NCBI GenBank assembly: GCA_903819975.1
Contig: CAIJFI010000010.1
Location: 1 to 64,000, forward strand
Direction of reading: 5' to 3'
Source of the DNA: an uncultured Bacteroidota bacterium
Lineage (GTDB): Bacteria > Bacteroidota > Bacteroidia > Chitinophagales > Chitinophagaceae
DNA length: 64,000 bases
A program made the translations under genes and the position numbers. Positions 34,943 to 42,662 of the stretch are shown piece by piece. Every line of letters starts with the position of its first letter. Position 1 is the first letter of the stretch. The notes below the pieces were generated by a model. The model did no database searches. It was not told the DNA's origin and saw only the letters and a list, made by a program, of their open reading frames with translations.

Positions 34943-35971
34943 TTAAGAATACAACTTTATTAATTTATACAATGTTTTCATTGGAACGGTTTCGTAAACT
35001 GCTTTGCCAATTTTATTTAGCAAAACATATTGCATTCCAGCTTTAGCATTTTTCTTATCCTTCTGCATCACTTCCATGGCAGCGTCAATATCAAAATGCA
35101 TTGCCGTTGGTAAACCATACTTCTTAAGTGTTTCTACCAACAAGCCTACACTATTAAAATCCTGCAATACTTGTGAAATTTTTGCAGCATACACCATCCC
35201 AATACTTATTGCATGACCATGCAATAAAGCATGTTCATTTTCAATTGCATGTCCTAATGTATGTCCAAAATTCAACAACTTACGATCCCCTTTTTCAAAC
35301 TCATCCTTTTGTACCACTTTAACTTTGATCTGTACATTTTTTTCGATTAATGTAGCTAAAGCTTTTTTATTTTTTTGATAATAAATTAAATCATTGGCAG
35401 CTAATTCCTTCATCATTGTTGCATCCTTAATTGCAGCATGCTTAATAATTTCGGCAAAGCCATTTTCCCATTGGTGTTTTGGCAAACTTTGCAAAAAGTC
35501 CAAATCGTATACTAAAAACTGAGGTTGTCTTATTAAGCCTACCATGTTTTTATACAATCCAACGTCTATGCCATTCTTGCCACCAATAGAGGCGTCTACC
35601 ATAGCTAAGATTGTAGTCGGAACAAATCCTACAGCAACCCCACGCATGTATACTCCAGCAACATAGCCAACCATATCAGTTACTACGCCACCACCTACGC
35701 CAATTAAAACAGCTTGTCTTGTAGCACCAAAATTTAATAAGGCCTCAATAATAAAATCTACAGTAGCTTGATGCTTATGCTCCTCACCTGCAGGAATCAC
35801 AATGGTTTTTTTACCCTTGAATTTCTTCTCATGTAAAGCATATACATTTTCATCTGTAATATAAATGGCCTGGGACTTGTCTACCATTTTATCAATAGCA
35901 GCAAATTTACCATCTAAAACAAACGTCACTGTGGTATTCGAAAATTTAACCTTCCAATTTTTCATTTTCAT
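34943..35971 (-). CDS. aroB: 3-dehydroquinate synthase
   Basis: A 342-residue NAD- and metal-dependent enzyme of the shikimate pathway that cyclises DAHP. NAD-site GGGVVTDMVGYVAGVYMRG (about 93-111), PTTILAMVDASIGGKNGID, metal ligands in GFAEIIKHA (Glu) and NFGHTLGHAIE (His), plus HGHAISIGM. It lies 71 bases after the DAHP synthase gene and 1 base before aroA. Confidence 0.96.
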   Translation of the reverse strand: MKMKNWKVKFSNTTVTFVLDGKFAAIDKMVDKSQAIYITDENVYALHEKKFKGKKTIVIPAGEEHKHQATVDFIIEALLNFGATRQAVLIGVGGGVVTDMVGYVAGVYMRGVAVGFVPTTILAMVDASIGGKNGIDVGLYKNMVGLIRQPQFLVYDLDFLQSLPKHQWENGFAEIIKHAAIKDATMMKELAANDLIYYQKNKKALATLIEKNVQIKVKVVQKDEFEKGDRKLLNFGHTLGHAIENEHALLHGHAISIGMVYAAKISQVLQDFNSVGLLVETLKKYGLPTAMHFDIDAAMEVMQKDKKNAKAGMQYVLLNKIGKAVYETVPMKTLYKLIKLYS

Positions 35972-36042
35972 CTTTATTTATGAAAGCATGATTAACTGAA
36001 CCTGTTTATTTATTTTATTATCTTAAACAGACCCCGAATCAT

Positions 36043-37128
36043 CTAGCTATTCATTACTTTATTTTGTTGATTGATACTTTCCATATGAACTGCGTCCATA
36101 TATTTTGTAACAAAATCATCGCTTAATCCTAATTTGCTTCCTTTAGAAACTGCGCGATCTAATATTTCATTCCAACGATTGGTTTGTAATATAGTAATCT
36201 CGTTGTTCTTTTTATATTCACCAATTTTTTGAGCCACTTTCATACGAGTAGATAATACTTGTAATAACTCGTCATCTAATTGGTTAATTTGTTGACGCAT
36301 TGCTTCAAGCGCACTTTGGAAATCTTCGTTTTGAACAGTCTCTTTTCTCCAATGCATGCTATCCAACATTGCCTTTAATACATCTGGTGTGATTTGTTGT
36401 TTCGCATCACTCCATGCATTATCAGGATCAACATGAGACTCTATAATTAAACCATCAAAGTCTAAGTCAATTGCTTGTTGCGCTACTGATTGTAAAATAT
36501 CGCGACGTCCACAAATATGTGAAGGGTCATTGATCATTGGGATACCTGGGAAACGACGTTTCATTTCGATAGCTAAGTGCCACATTGGTGCATTACGGAA
36601 TTCAGTATTGCCATATGAGCTAAATCCTCTGTGAATTAAACCTAAATCTTCGATACCAGCTTTCGCAATACGCTCCATACCACCCACCCATAATTCTAAG
36701 TCTGGATTTAATGGATTCTTAATTAAAACTGGAACTTTAACTCCTTTTAAAGCATCTGCAATTTCTTGCACACTAAAAGGGTTTACTGTTGTACGTGCAC
36801 CAACCCACAATACATCAACATCAAAATGCAATGCATCTTCCACTTGTTTAGCTGTTGCAACTTCCACTGCAATTGGCAAACCCGTTTCTTTTTTTGCTTG
36901 TTGCATCCATGGTAAACCTTTTGTTCCGATCCCTTCAAAACTTCCAGGACGGGTTCTTGGCTTCCAGATACCTGCACGCATGATATCTACTTTGCCTGTA
37001 GCTGCTAAACCTTTAGCAGTTGCCATTACTTGTTCTTCTGTTTCAGCACTACAAGGACCAGAGATAATCAATGGAGCTTTTTTTAATAATGCGCTTACTT
37101 TTTGTTGTTGTTCAGTTAAGGTTCCCAT
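36043..37128 (-). CDS. Bifunctional DAHP synthase (type I-beta) / chorismate mutase (AroQ)
   Basis: A 361-residue fusion. Residues about 15-260 form a KdsA-like DAHP synthase that joins PEP and erythrose-4-phosphate: ISGPCSAETEEQ, RAGIWKPRTRPGSFEG, IKNPLNPDLELW, NDPSHICGRRD. Residues about 272-358 form an AroQ helical chorismate mutase (MRQQINQLDDELLQVLSTRM, then KIGEYKKNN). One chain thus catalyses the first step of the pathway and the branch to prephenate, which in related enzymes allows feedback by prephenate. The reverse order (AroQ first) is found in Bacillus. Confidence 0.94.
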   Translation of the reverse strand: MGTLTEQQQKVSALLKKAPLIISGPCSAETEEQVMATAKGLAATGKVDIMRAGIWKPRTRPGSFEGIGTKGLPWMQQAKKETGLPIAVEVATAKQVEDALHFDVDVLWVGARTTVNPFSVQEIADALKGVKVPVLIKNPLNPDLELWVGGMERIAKAGIEDLGLIHRGFSSYGNTEFRNAPMWHLAIEMKRRFPGIPMINDPSHICGRRDILQSVAQQAIDLDFDGLIIESHVDPDNAWSDAKQQITPDVLKAMLDSMHWRKETVQNEDFQSALEAMRQQINQLDDELLQVLSTRMKVAQKIGEYKKNNEITILQTNRWNEILDRAVSKGSKLGLSDDFVTKYMDAVHMESINQQNKVMNS

Positions 37129-37206
37129 TTTTAACCAATTTTAGTATTTGAATATTTATTTTCTTTTTTCTTGTGATTCCTATTAGTTCTAAAAGAATTA
37201 TTAATA

Positions 37207-37239
37207 AGTCCTCGAATTAAAATTTTCAATCCGAGGACT
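37207..37239 (-). terminator. Hairpin between deaD and the DAHP synthase gene
   Basis: AGTCCTCG (37207-37214) pairs exactly with CGAGGACT (37232-37239), with partial pairing inside. No clear T run follows on the minus strand, so it may be a weak terminator, an mRNA stabiliser or processing site that sets different levels of the upstream and downstream genes. Confidence 0.4.
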
Positions 37240-37247
37240 ATTATAAT

Positions 37248-39077
37248 TTATCCTTCTTGATTGTTAAAGCCTCTTGGACCACCGCTATCTGCATCATTCA
37301 TGCGAATACGACGTCCTTTATAGCTTTTACCATCTAAAGCACTAATCATTTTTTTAGCTGAGCCTGATTCAATCTCTATCCAGCTATTCATGTCTCTCAT
37401 ATCTATTTTACCTAAAACTTCTTTTTTCAAGTCGCTCATGTCTAAAACAAATTGTAAGAAACTAGCTTTATAAAAACCATCTTTTGTTCCAAGGTTTACA
37501 AATAAACGAGTAGCTCCTGCAGATGCACGATTTGCAGTGCGACCACGGCCATCACCACGATCACCTCTGTCTGCACCACGATCTCCTCTATCATTGCGAT
37601 CGCCACCACTTCTTCTGTCTGAATATTCGTTACGTCCTCTTTCTCTATTACGATCTTGCATTCCACCAACATCACGACGGCCTTTTTCTGCTGCTCTCAC
37701 ATTTAAGTCGGCTGCATTTTCGTAATAAGCTAAGAAACGATTAAACTCCAAAGCAGCTACGCGCTTTAAAATTTCTTCCTTAGTCATGTCTGCAAATTTC
37801 TCCGCTAACATTGGTACATAAGTTTCATAATCACCATGACTCACGTCGGTTGACATTAACTTATCCATTACGTGGAAGAATTGTTTTCTACAAACATCCT
37901 TACCACTAGGGATATCTAATTTATGGAAAGTGCTCTTATTGATATTTTCAATTTGACGCAATCTATAAGATTCTCTAGCATGTACAATAGAGATACAAAT
38001 ACCTTGGCTACCCGCACGACCTGTACGACCACTTCGGTGTGTGTAAACTTCTACGTCATCAGGTAACTCATAGTTAATTACGTGCGTAATTCCTTTTACG
38101 TCAATACCACGTGCAGCAACGTCTGTTGCAATTAACAATTGTAAAGTTTTGTCTCTAAACTGACCCATAACTCTATCACGTTGTTGTTGTGTTAAGTCAC
38201 CATGGATTGCATCAATGTCATAACCTTCACGTGTTAAACGCGCAGCAACATCTTGTGCGTCTGCTTTAGTACGCGTAAAGATGATACCATATATACCTGG
38301 GTTAAAATCGATGATTCTTTTTAATGTCTCATAACGATATTGCGCAGAGGTTACATAGTATTGGTGATCGATACTTTTGTTAGTAGCGTTTACTTTACCA
38401 ATAGTAACTTCCACTGGCTCTTTCATGTAACGCTTGCTTACTTTTCTAATTTCAGTTGGCATTGTTGCACTAAATAACCAGATACTTTCACGGTTAGGTG
38501 TATTCTTTAAGATAAATTCAATGTCTTCTTGGAATCCCATGTTTAACATTTCATCTGCCTCGTCTAAAACAACATATTCAATTTGCTCAAGGTTAATTGC
38601 TTTACGCTCAATCAAGTCAATTAAACGACCTGGTGTAGCTACTACAATTTGAACCCCTCTTTTCAAATCTCTAATTTGCATTCCGATAGACGTACCACCG
38701 TATACTGCTAATACTTGTACTCCAGCAACGTGCTTTTTAAACAAATTAATTTCGTTTACAATTTGCATACACAATTCACGTGTAGGACAAACTACTAAAG
38801 CTTGTGGATGCTTATCTGCTGTTTTGATTAACTGGATTAAAGGCAAACCAAAAGCTGCTGTTTTACCAGTACCTGTTTGTGCCAATCCAATAAAATCTTT
38901 TGTTCCACTAATTAATACTGGAATTGAACGCTCTTGAATTTCTGTAGCGTGTGTATACCCTAATTCTGTAACCGATTTAACTAATTGCTCATTAACGCCT
39001 AATTCAGCAAAAGTCATTTTTGTTTTTACTGCTTCTATTAAATCATTCTTAACTTCCATATCTTCTGTTTTCTTCAT
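37248..39077 (-). CDS. deaD: DEAD-box RNA helicase, DeaD/CsdA type
   Basis: A 609-residue RNA helicase. The core holds the Q motif, Walker A AQTGTGKT (about residues 64-71), PTRELC, TPGRL, DEAD (VLDEADEML), SAT (FSATMP), ARGIDV and HRSGRTGRAG. A linker of Arg/Gly/Asp-rich repeats (about 465-510) leads to a C-terminal DbpA-type RNA-binding domain (RLFVNLGTKDGFY). It remodels structured RNA in ribosome assembly and mRNA turnover. It sits between tyrA (33 bases upstream) and the DAHP synthase gene on the same strand, an odd location for a helicase. Confidence 0.94.
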   Translation of the reverse strand: MKKTEDMEVKNDLIEAVKTKMTFAELGVNEQLVKSVTELGYTHATEIQERSIPVLISGTKDFIGLAQTGTGKTAAFGLPLIQLIKTADKHPQALVVCPTRELCMQIVNEINLFKKHVAGVQVLAVYGGTSIGMQIRDLKRGVQIVVATPGRLIDLIERKAINLEQIEYVVLDEADEMLNMGFQEDIEFILKNTPNRESIWLFSATMPTEIRKVSKRYMKEPVEVTIGKVNATNKSIDHQYYVTSAQYRYETLKRIIDFNPGIYGIIFTRTKADAQDVAARLTREGYDIDAIHGDLTQQQRDRVMGQFRDKTLQLLIATDVAARGIDVKGITHVINYELPDDVEVYTHRSGRTGRAGSQGICISIVHARESYRLRQIENINKSTFHKLDIPSGKDVCRKQFFHVMDKLMSTDVSHGDYETYVPMLAEKFADMTKEEILKRVAALEFNRFLAYYENAADLNVRAAEKGRRDVGGMQDRNRERGRNEYSDRRSGGDRNDRGDRGADRGDRGDGRGRTANRASAGATRLFVNLGTKDGFYKASFLQFVLDMSDLKKEVLGKIDMRDMNSWIEIESGSAKKMISALDGKSYKGRRIRMNDADSGGPRGFNNQEG

Positions 39078-39110
39078 TTTTGTTTTTTTACTTTTCTTTA
39101 AATAAGAATC

Positions 39111-39950
39111 TTATTTTAAGATTCTCTTGATCCCATTCGCGTTCTCAATCAATTCTGTTAAATAATCAAAGTTCTCTTTTTCAAGACAGGCTTTGAATTT
39201 TCTTAACTGACTGATATGCTCATTTAATACGTCTAAAACATTTTCTTTGTTTTGCATAAAGATGGGCACCCATGTTGCTGCGTTGGACTTTGCCAAACGC
39301 ACAGTGCTATCAAAACCACCACTCGCTAACTCAAAAATATTATCAGACTCTCTTTCCTTCTCTAACACGGTATTTGCCAATGCAAAAGAAGTAATATGTG
39401 AGATATGACTCACATAAGCCACATGAATGTCATGCTTAGTAGCATTCATGGAAACAATATGCATTCCTAAAGTTTTGTATAAACGCTCTACTGTTAATAG
39501 TGCGTCTGTATCAACTTGTTCCTTATTGCATATTACTGTTGCTTTATTTTCAAAAGCATCGCTTTGTGCTGCACTAGGACCACTAAACTCAGTTCCCCAC
39601 ATTGGATGTGTTGGAACGAATCTTCCTTTTTTAGCATGTACGCTGGCTATCTGCGCAACTGCTTCTTTGGTGGATCCCAAATCAAAAACGATTTGTTGGT
39701 CAACTAAATCTAAAACCGAAGGCAATAGTTTTTCAGCAATATTTACCGGCGTTGCAATGGCAATAATATCTGATAATTTTACAGCGTCTTCCAACGTCAT
39801 AATTTCATCTACTATTCCTAATCGCAATGCTTCGGCTTGGTGTTCTGGATTATTGTCCACGCCAATTACATTGGATACAAAGCCTTTCTTTTTCAAAGAC
39901 AATGCCAATGAACCTCCCATTAAACCAATACCAATTACTGCTAAACGCAT
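39111..39950 (-). CDS. tyrA: Prephenate (or arogenate) dehydrogenase
   Basis: A 279-residue TyrA. The NAD-binding motif GIGLMGGSLALSLKKKG is at residues 7-23; the catalytic His region HPMWGTEFSG (about 115-124) and the C-terminal helices with FDSTVRLAKSNAATW match the family. It converts prephenate to 4-hydroxyphenylpyruvate on the way to tyrosine. There is no fused chorismate mutase or ACT domain. Its start overlaps the aminotransferase stop by 10 bases, which suggests translational coupling. Confidence 0.94.
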   Translation of the reverse strand: MRLAVIGIGLMGGSLALSLKKKGFVSNVIGVDNNPEHQAEALRLGIVDEIMTLEDAVKLSDIIAIATPVNIAEKLLPSVLDLVDQQIVFDLGSTKEAVAQIASVHAKKGRFVPTHPMWGTEFSGPSAAQSDAFENKATVICNKEQVDTDALLTVERLYKTLGMHIVSMNATKHDIHVAYVSHISHITSFALANTVLEKERESDNIFELASGGFDSTVRLAKSNAATWVPIFMQNKENVLDVLNEHISQLRKFKACLEKENFDYLTELIENANGIKRILK

Positions 39951-41104
39951 GCTTTCACTCTTTTAATTGCTTCATTAAATTTCTCCATTGAACCGCATAA
40001 GCTCACACGGATGTAATTATTACCTGCCGAACCAAAAATGCCACCAGGTGTAATAAAGACATTCGCATCGTACAACACCTTATCGCTTAATGCATATCCA
40101 TCTTTATATGTGGCTGGAATTTTAGCCCAAACAAACATCCCTACTTGTTGTTTTGAATATGCACAACCTAATGTGTCTAATAATTCGTACACTTTTTCGC
40201 GACGTTCGGTATAAACTTGATTTACTGAATCATACCAAGATTTTTCTAAGCTTAATGCTTTTGCCGCTGCTAATTGCACGGGTAAAAACATACCACTATC
40301 CATATTGGATTTAAATCTTAATATTTCGTTGACTCTTTCTTCGGCTGCTATCAACATTCCTACTCTCCAACCTGCCATGTTTTGGCTTTTGCTTAAAGAG
40401 TTTAATTCAATCACTACTTCTTTTGCGCCTTCTATAGACAATAAACTTTCTGGTTTATCATTTAAGATGAATGCATAAGGATTGTCGTGACAAATTAATA
40501 TTTGATGCTGCTTACCAAATGCTACTAATTTTTCAAAGAGTGCTTTAGTTGGCATTTGACCTGTAGGCATGTGCGGATAATTCACCCACATCAATTTCAC
40601 TTTCGATAAATCTGATTTTTCTAAATTTTCAAAGTCAGGTGCCCAATTGTTCTCGGCAGTCAACTCATAGTATAGCGGAGTGCCCCCTGCTAATTTAACT
40701 GCACTTGTGTATGTAGGATAGCCAGGGTTTGGAATTAACACCTGATCTCCTTCATTTAAATAGGTCATACAAATATGCATGATCCCTTCCTTGCTCCCTA
40801 GTAATGGAAGCACTTCTGTTGCTGGATTAATATTATCAACATGATAATACTTTTTATACCACTCGGCAATAGCTTCTCTCAAAACTGGAGAGCCCTTATA
40901 AGATTGATAACCGTGTACATTATCCTTTGCAGCTTCATCATTCAAAACAGCAAGTACAGATGGATGCGGAGGTAAGTCTGGGCTTCCAATACCCAAATTA
41001 ATGATACCCTTGCCTGCTTTATTGAGTTCGTCAATTTCACGCAACTTGGTAGCAAAATAATATTCGCCAATCCCATCCAGTCTTTTTGATAATGTCCAAT
41101 TCAT
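39941..41104 (-). CDS. Class I/II pyridoxal-phosphate aminotransferase
   Basis: A 387-residue fold-type I aminotransferase. PLP Lys lies in NSLSKSQNMAGWRVGM (about residues 232-247), preceded by HDNPYAF and GSKEGIMH. By similarity it resembles LL-diaminopimelate or aromatic/aspartate aminotransferases. Its place between pheA and tyrA makes the last transamination of phenylpyruvate and hydroxyphenylpyruvate the likely reaction. Only 2 bases separate it from pheA and it overlaps tyrA. Confidence 0.9.
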   Translation of the reverse strand: MNWTLSKRLDGIGEYYFATKLREIDELNKAGKGIINLGIGSPDLPPHPSVLAVLNDEAAKDNVHGYQSYKGSPVLREAIAEWYKKYYHVDNINPATEVLPLLGSKEGIMHICMTYLNEGDQVLIPNPGYPTYTSAVKLAGGTPLYYELTAENNWAPDFENLEKSDLSKVKLMWVNYPHMPTGQMPTKALFEKLVAFGKQHQILICHDNPYAFILNDKPESLLSIEGAKEVVIELNSLSKSQNMAGWRVGMLIAAEERVNEILRFKSNMDSGMFLPVQLAAAKALSLEKSWYDSVNQVYTERREKVYELLDTLGCAYSKQQVGMFVWAKIPATYKDGYALSDKVLYDANVFITPGGIFGSAGNNYIRVSLCGSMEKFNEAIKRVKACV

Positions 41105-41106
41105 AG

Positions 41107-41943
41107 TTAGCCTTTTACAACTTTCCCTTTTTTATACAATCCAAAAACTTTAAAACTATTAGTCATGGTTTTTACCGTTTCTAATGCTTTTTCAATTTGT
41201 TTACTATTCTCAAATTCTAAATCCGCATAAAACCCATATTTAAATGTGCTACCAGGTATTGGCATACTTTGTAGCTTACTTAAATTCACACCACCCTGTG
41301 CAATCTTTGCCAATACTTTAGACAAAATCCCTTTTGAGTGATCGGTCTGAAAATAAATAGATGCTTTATCAGCTCCCTCAATAGTTACTTTTGCTTTTGA
41401 TGGCGCCAATATTAAAAAGCGAGTGATATTATTTTTTAACGTGTGTATATCTGGTGCAATCACTTCCAAATGATACAACTGTGCCGCTAGCTTACTTGCT
41501 ATAGCCGCAACATGTTTGCTTTTATGTTGATGCACTAGCTTTGCACTTAATGCAGTATCCTCAGATTCTACTAATTTATATGCATGTTGTTCCAAGAAAT
41601 CCAAACATTGTAAAATTGCCATAGGATGACTATGCACTTCTTTGATGTCTGAAAGTTTTACACCAGGATTTACTAATAAGTTTTGACTAATAGATAAATA
41701 CACTTCACCAATAACTTGCAGATTGCTTTTTTGTAATAAGTTATAATTAGGTAAAATACTTCCCGCAATTGAATTCTCAATGGCCATCACTGCGCCATCT
41801 GATTGTTTTGGATCCGCACCAATTTTAACAACTTCTCTAAATGTGTCACAAGTAATCACCTCCACTTCTTTTCCAAAGAAATGCCTAGCTGCCACTTGGT
41901 GGAAACTACCTTCGTATCCTTGTATCGTAACTTTTTTATTCAT
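41107..41943 (-). CDS. pheA: Prephenate dehydratase with ACT domain
   Basis: A 278-residue monofunctional dehydratase that makes phenylpyruvate. The periplasmic-binding-like catalytic half begins VTIQGYEGSFHQVAA, with AIENSIAGSI (about 55-64) and the Thr-Arg-Phe signature NNITRFLIL (about 173-181). The ACT domain (about 187-270) has KGILSKVL and LSKLQSMPIPGSTFKYGFYAD; the usual ESRP phenylalanine-site motif is QSMP here, so feedback binding may differ. It is first in the operon, behind a leader-peptide attenuator. Confidence 0.95.
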   Translation of the reverse strand: MNKKVTIQGYEGSFHQVAARHFFGKEVEVITCDTFREVVKIGADPKQSDGAVMAIENSIAGSILPNYNLLQKSNLQVIGEVYLSISQNLLVNPGVKLSDIKEVHSHPMAILQCLDFLEQHAYKLVESEDTALSAKLVHQHKSKHVAAIASKLAAQLYHLEVIAPDIHTLKNNITRFLILAPSKAKVTIEGADKASIYFQTDHSKGILSKVLAKIAQGGVNLSKLQSMPIPGSTFKYGFYADLEFENSKQIEKALETVKTMTNSFKVFGLYKKGKVVKG

Positions 41944-41979
41944 CCTTTTAATTCCAATCCTTTTGGTCCAATTATTAAT

Positions 41980-42008
41980 AAAAAATCCCGGCTGTTTAGG
42001 CCGGGATT
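41980..42008 (-). terminator. Attenuator terminator in front of pheA
   Basis: On the minus strand a 9-bp perfect stem, bases 42008-42000 with 41992-41984 (AATCCCGGC/GCCGGGATT), 7-base loop and six T at 41985-41980. It lies 19 bases after the stop of the aromatic leader peptide and 36 bases before pheA, so it would end transcription before the operon. Confidence 0.92.
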
Positions 42009-42027
42009 GTATATTTAGTTATTTCGT

Positions 42028-42111
42028 TTAAGCTTTTACAAATACTACCCGGCTACTTTGATTAAAGTAGAAATAAAAGAAAAAGTAAAACCAGTTGCTA
42101 TTTGCTTTCAT
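42028..42111 (-). CDS. Aromatic leader peptide of the pheA operon
   Basis: A 27-codon reading frame, ATG at 42111, stop TAA at 42028-42030. Residues 7-16 read WFYFFFYFYF, and Phe24 follows: 11 of 27 residues are aromatic (7 Phe, 3 Tyr, 1 Trp). Codons 14-16 lie in a hairpin arm CTACTTT (42070-42064), which pairs with AAAGTAG (42059-42053). Next to it GCCGGG (42053-42048, codons 20-22) can pair with CCCGGC (42005-42000) of the terminator. Stalling at Phe/Tyr codons would keep the first arm covered and favour the antiterminator; normal translation would favour termination. The mechanism is inferred from this layout. Confidence 0.85.
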   Translation of the reverse strand: MKANSNWFYFFFYFYFNQSSRVVFVKA

Positions 42112-42118
42112 CGTGACA

Positions 42119-42126
42119 CAAATATA
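42119..42126 (-). promoter_or_regulatory. Promoter -7 box of the aromatic operon
   Basis: On the minus strand TATATTTG matches TAnnTTTG fully. The start would fall near 42114, about 3 bases before the leader peptide ATG, so the leader mRNA would be almost leaderless. The -33 region has only a partial match (TTTTAG about 21 bases upstream). Confidence 0.6.
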
Positions 42127-42214
42127 CGCCAAAACCGTCGATTATAGGCTAAAACACTAAAGTTTTTTACATTTTACTAACATTTATTAGCAAATTAAGC
42201 GGCTGCTTTGCCAT

Positions 42215-42271
42215 AAAAAAAGTCCCAAGAGGACTTAAAATAAAAAAGCCCCCCCGTGGAAACGGGGCGGC
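42215..42271 (-). terminator. Double terminator downstream of the small lipoprotein gene
   Basis: On the minus strand, stem 1 is bases 42271-42262 with 42257-42248 (one mismatch, TTCC loop) followed by six T; stem 2 is AAGTCC (42236-42231)/GGACTT (42225-42220) followed by T's to 42215. Together they separate the lipoprotein transcript from the aromatic operon promoter. Confidence 0.85.
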
Positions 42272-42373
42272 TCTAACGATTGCTTGCCATATGAAAATTG
42301 TTCGAATAACTACTGGTTGGCAAACTATTTGATTGGGTTTCCCCGTTCAGGACCAATAGTCCAATTAGTTTAA
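42272..42373 (-). ncRNA. Possible structured RNA or 3' untranslated region
   Basis: The 102 bases between the lipoprotein stop and its terminators have no reading frame but several pairings. AACGGGG (42347-42341, minus) is complementary to CCCCGTT in the terminator arm (42267-42261), and TTGCCA (42323-42318) pairs with TGGCAA (42289-42284) inside it; GGAC/GTCC (42362-42359/42353-42350) forms a small hairpin upstream. This could be a stable 3' end, a processed small RNA or an element that competes with the terminator. I recognise no Rfam family. Confidence 0.3.
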
Positions 42374-42547
42374 TTACTTCTTAGCAGCAGAATCAACTTT
42401 AACAGTAGAATCAGCTTTAACTGTAGAATCAGTCTTTACAGCAGCAGAATCAGTTGTTTTTGCAGCAGAATCAGCCTTAACTTCAGTTGATGCACCACCA
42501 CAAGCAGCTAATGCAGCGATAGCGAAAATTGCGAATACTTTTTTCAT
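42374..42547 (-). CDS. Small repetitive lipoprotein
   Basis: A 57-residue lipoprotein: signal peptide with lipobox LAAC (lipidated Cys16), then GGAS and a low-complexity tail of repeated units such as KADSAAK, KTDSTVK, KADSTVK, KVDSAAKK. The mature protein would be a short, disordered Lys/Asp/Ser chain on the periplasmic side. Similar small Ala/Asp/Lys/Ser proteins occur in Bacteroidetes, with no known function. The start is ATG at 42547, and the gene ends before a double terminator, so it is a monocistronic and possibly abundant transcript. Confidence 0.85.
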   Translation of the reverse strand: MKKVFAIFAIAALAACGGASTEVKADSAAKTTDSAAVKTDSTVKADSTVKVDSAAKK

Positions 42548-42654
42548 TTGGAAGGTTTTAATTGTTTAATTTATACACTTAATACCCTAATAAATAAAAG
42601 GTAACCCTCCCTTTCAATAATTTCCAAATAAATTAATTTATAGTCAATTTGGGT

Positions 42655-42662
42655 TACTTTTG
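42655..42662 (+). promoter_or_regulatory. Candidate -7 box overlapping the sigma factor start region
   Basis: TACTTTTG matches TAnnTTTG. It overlaps the TTG at 42660, so if this is the promoter the message starts near 42667 and translation would begin at the later in-frame TTG at 42684. No -33 TTTG at the right distance. Confidence 0.3.

Noticed and set aside
37530..37680. Low-complexity DNA with long open frames on the plus strand
   Set aside because: It encodes the Arg/Gly/Asp-rich linker of the DeaD helicase on the minus strand; the plus-strand frames are shadows.
42181..42213. Short minus-strand frame MAKQPLNLLINVSKM upstream of the aromatic leader
   Set aside because: 15 codons, no amino acid bias, lies before the promoter box; probably chance.
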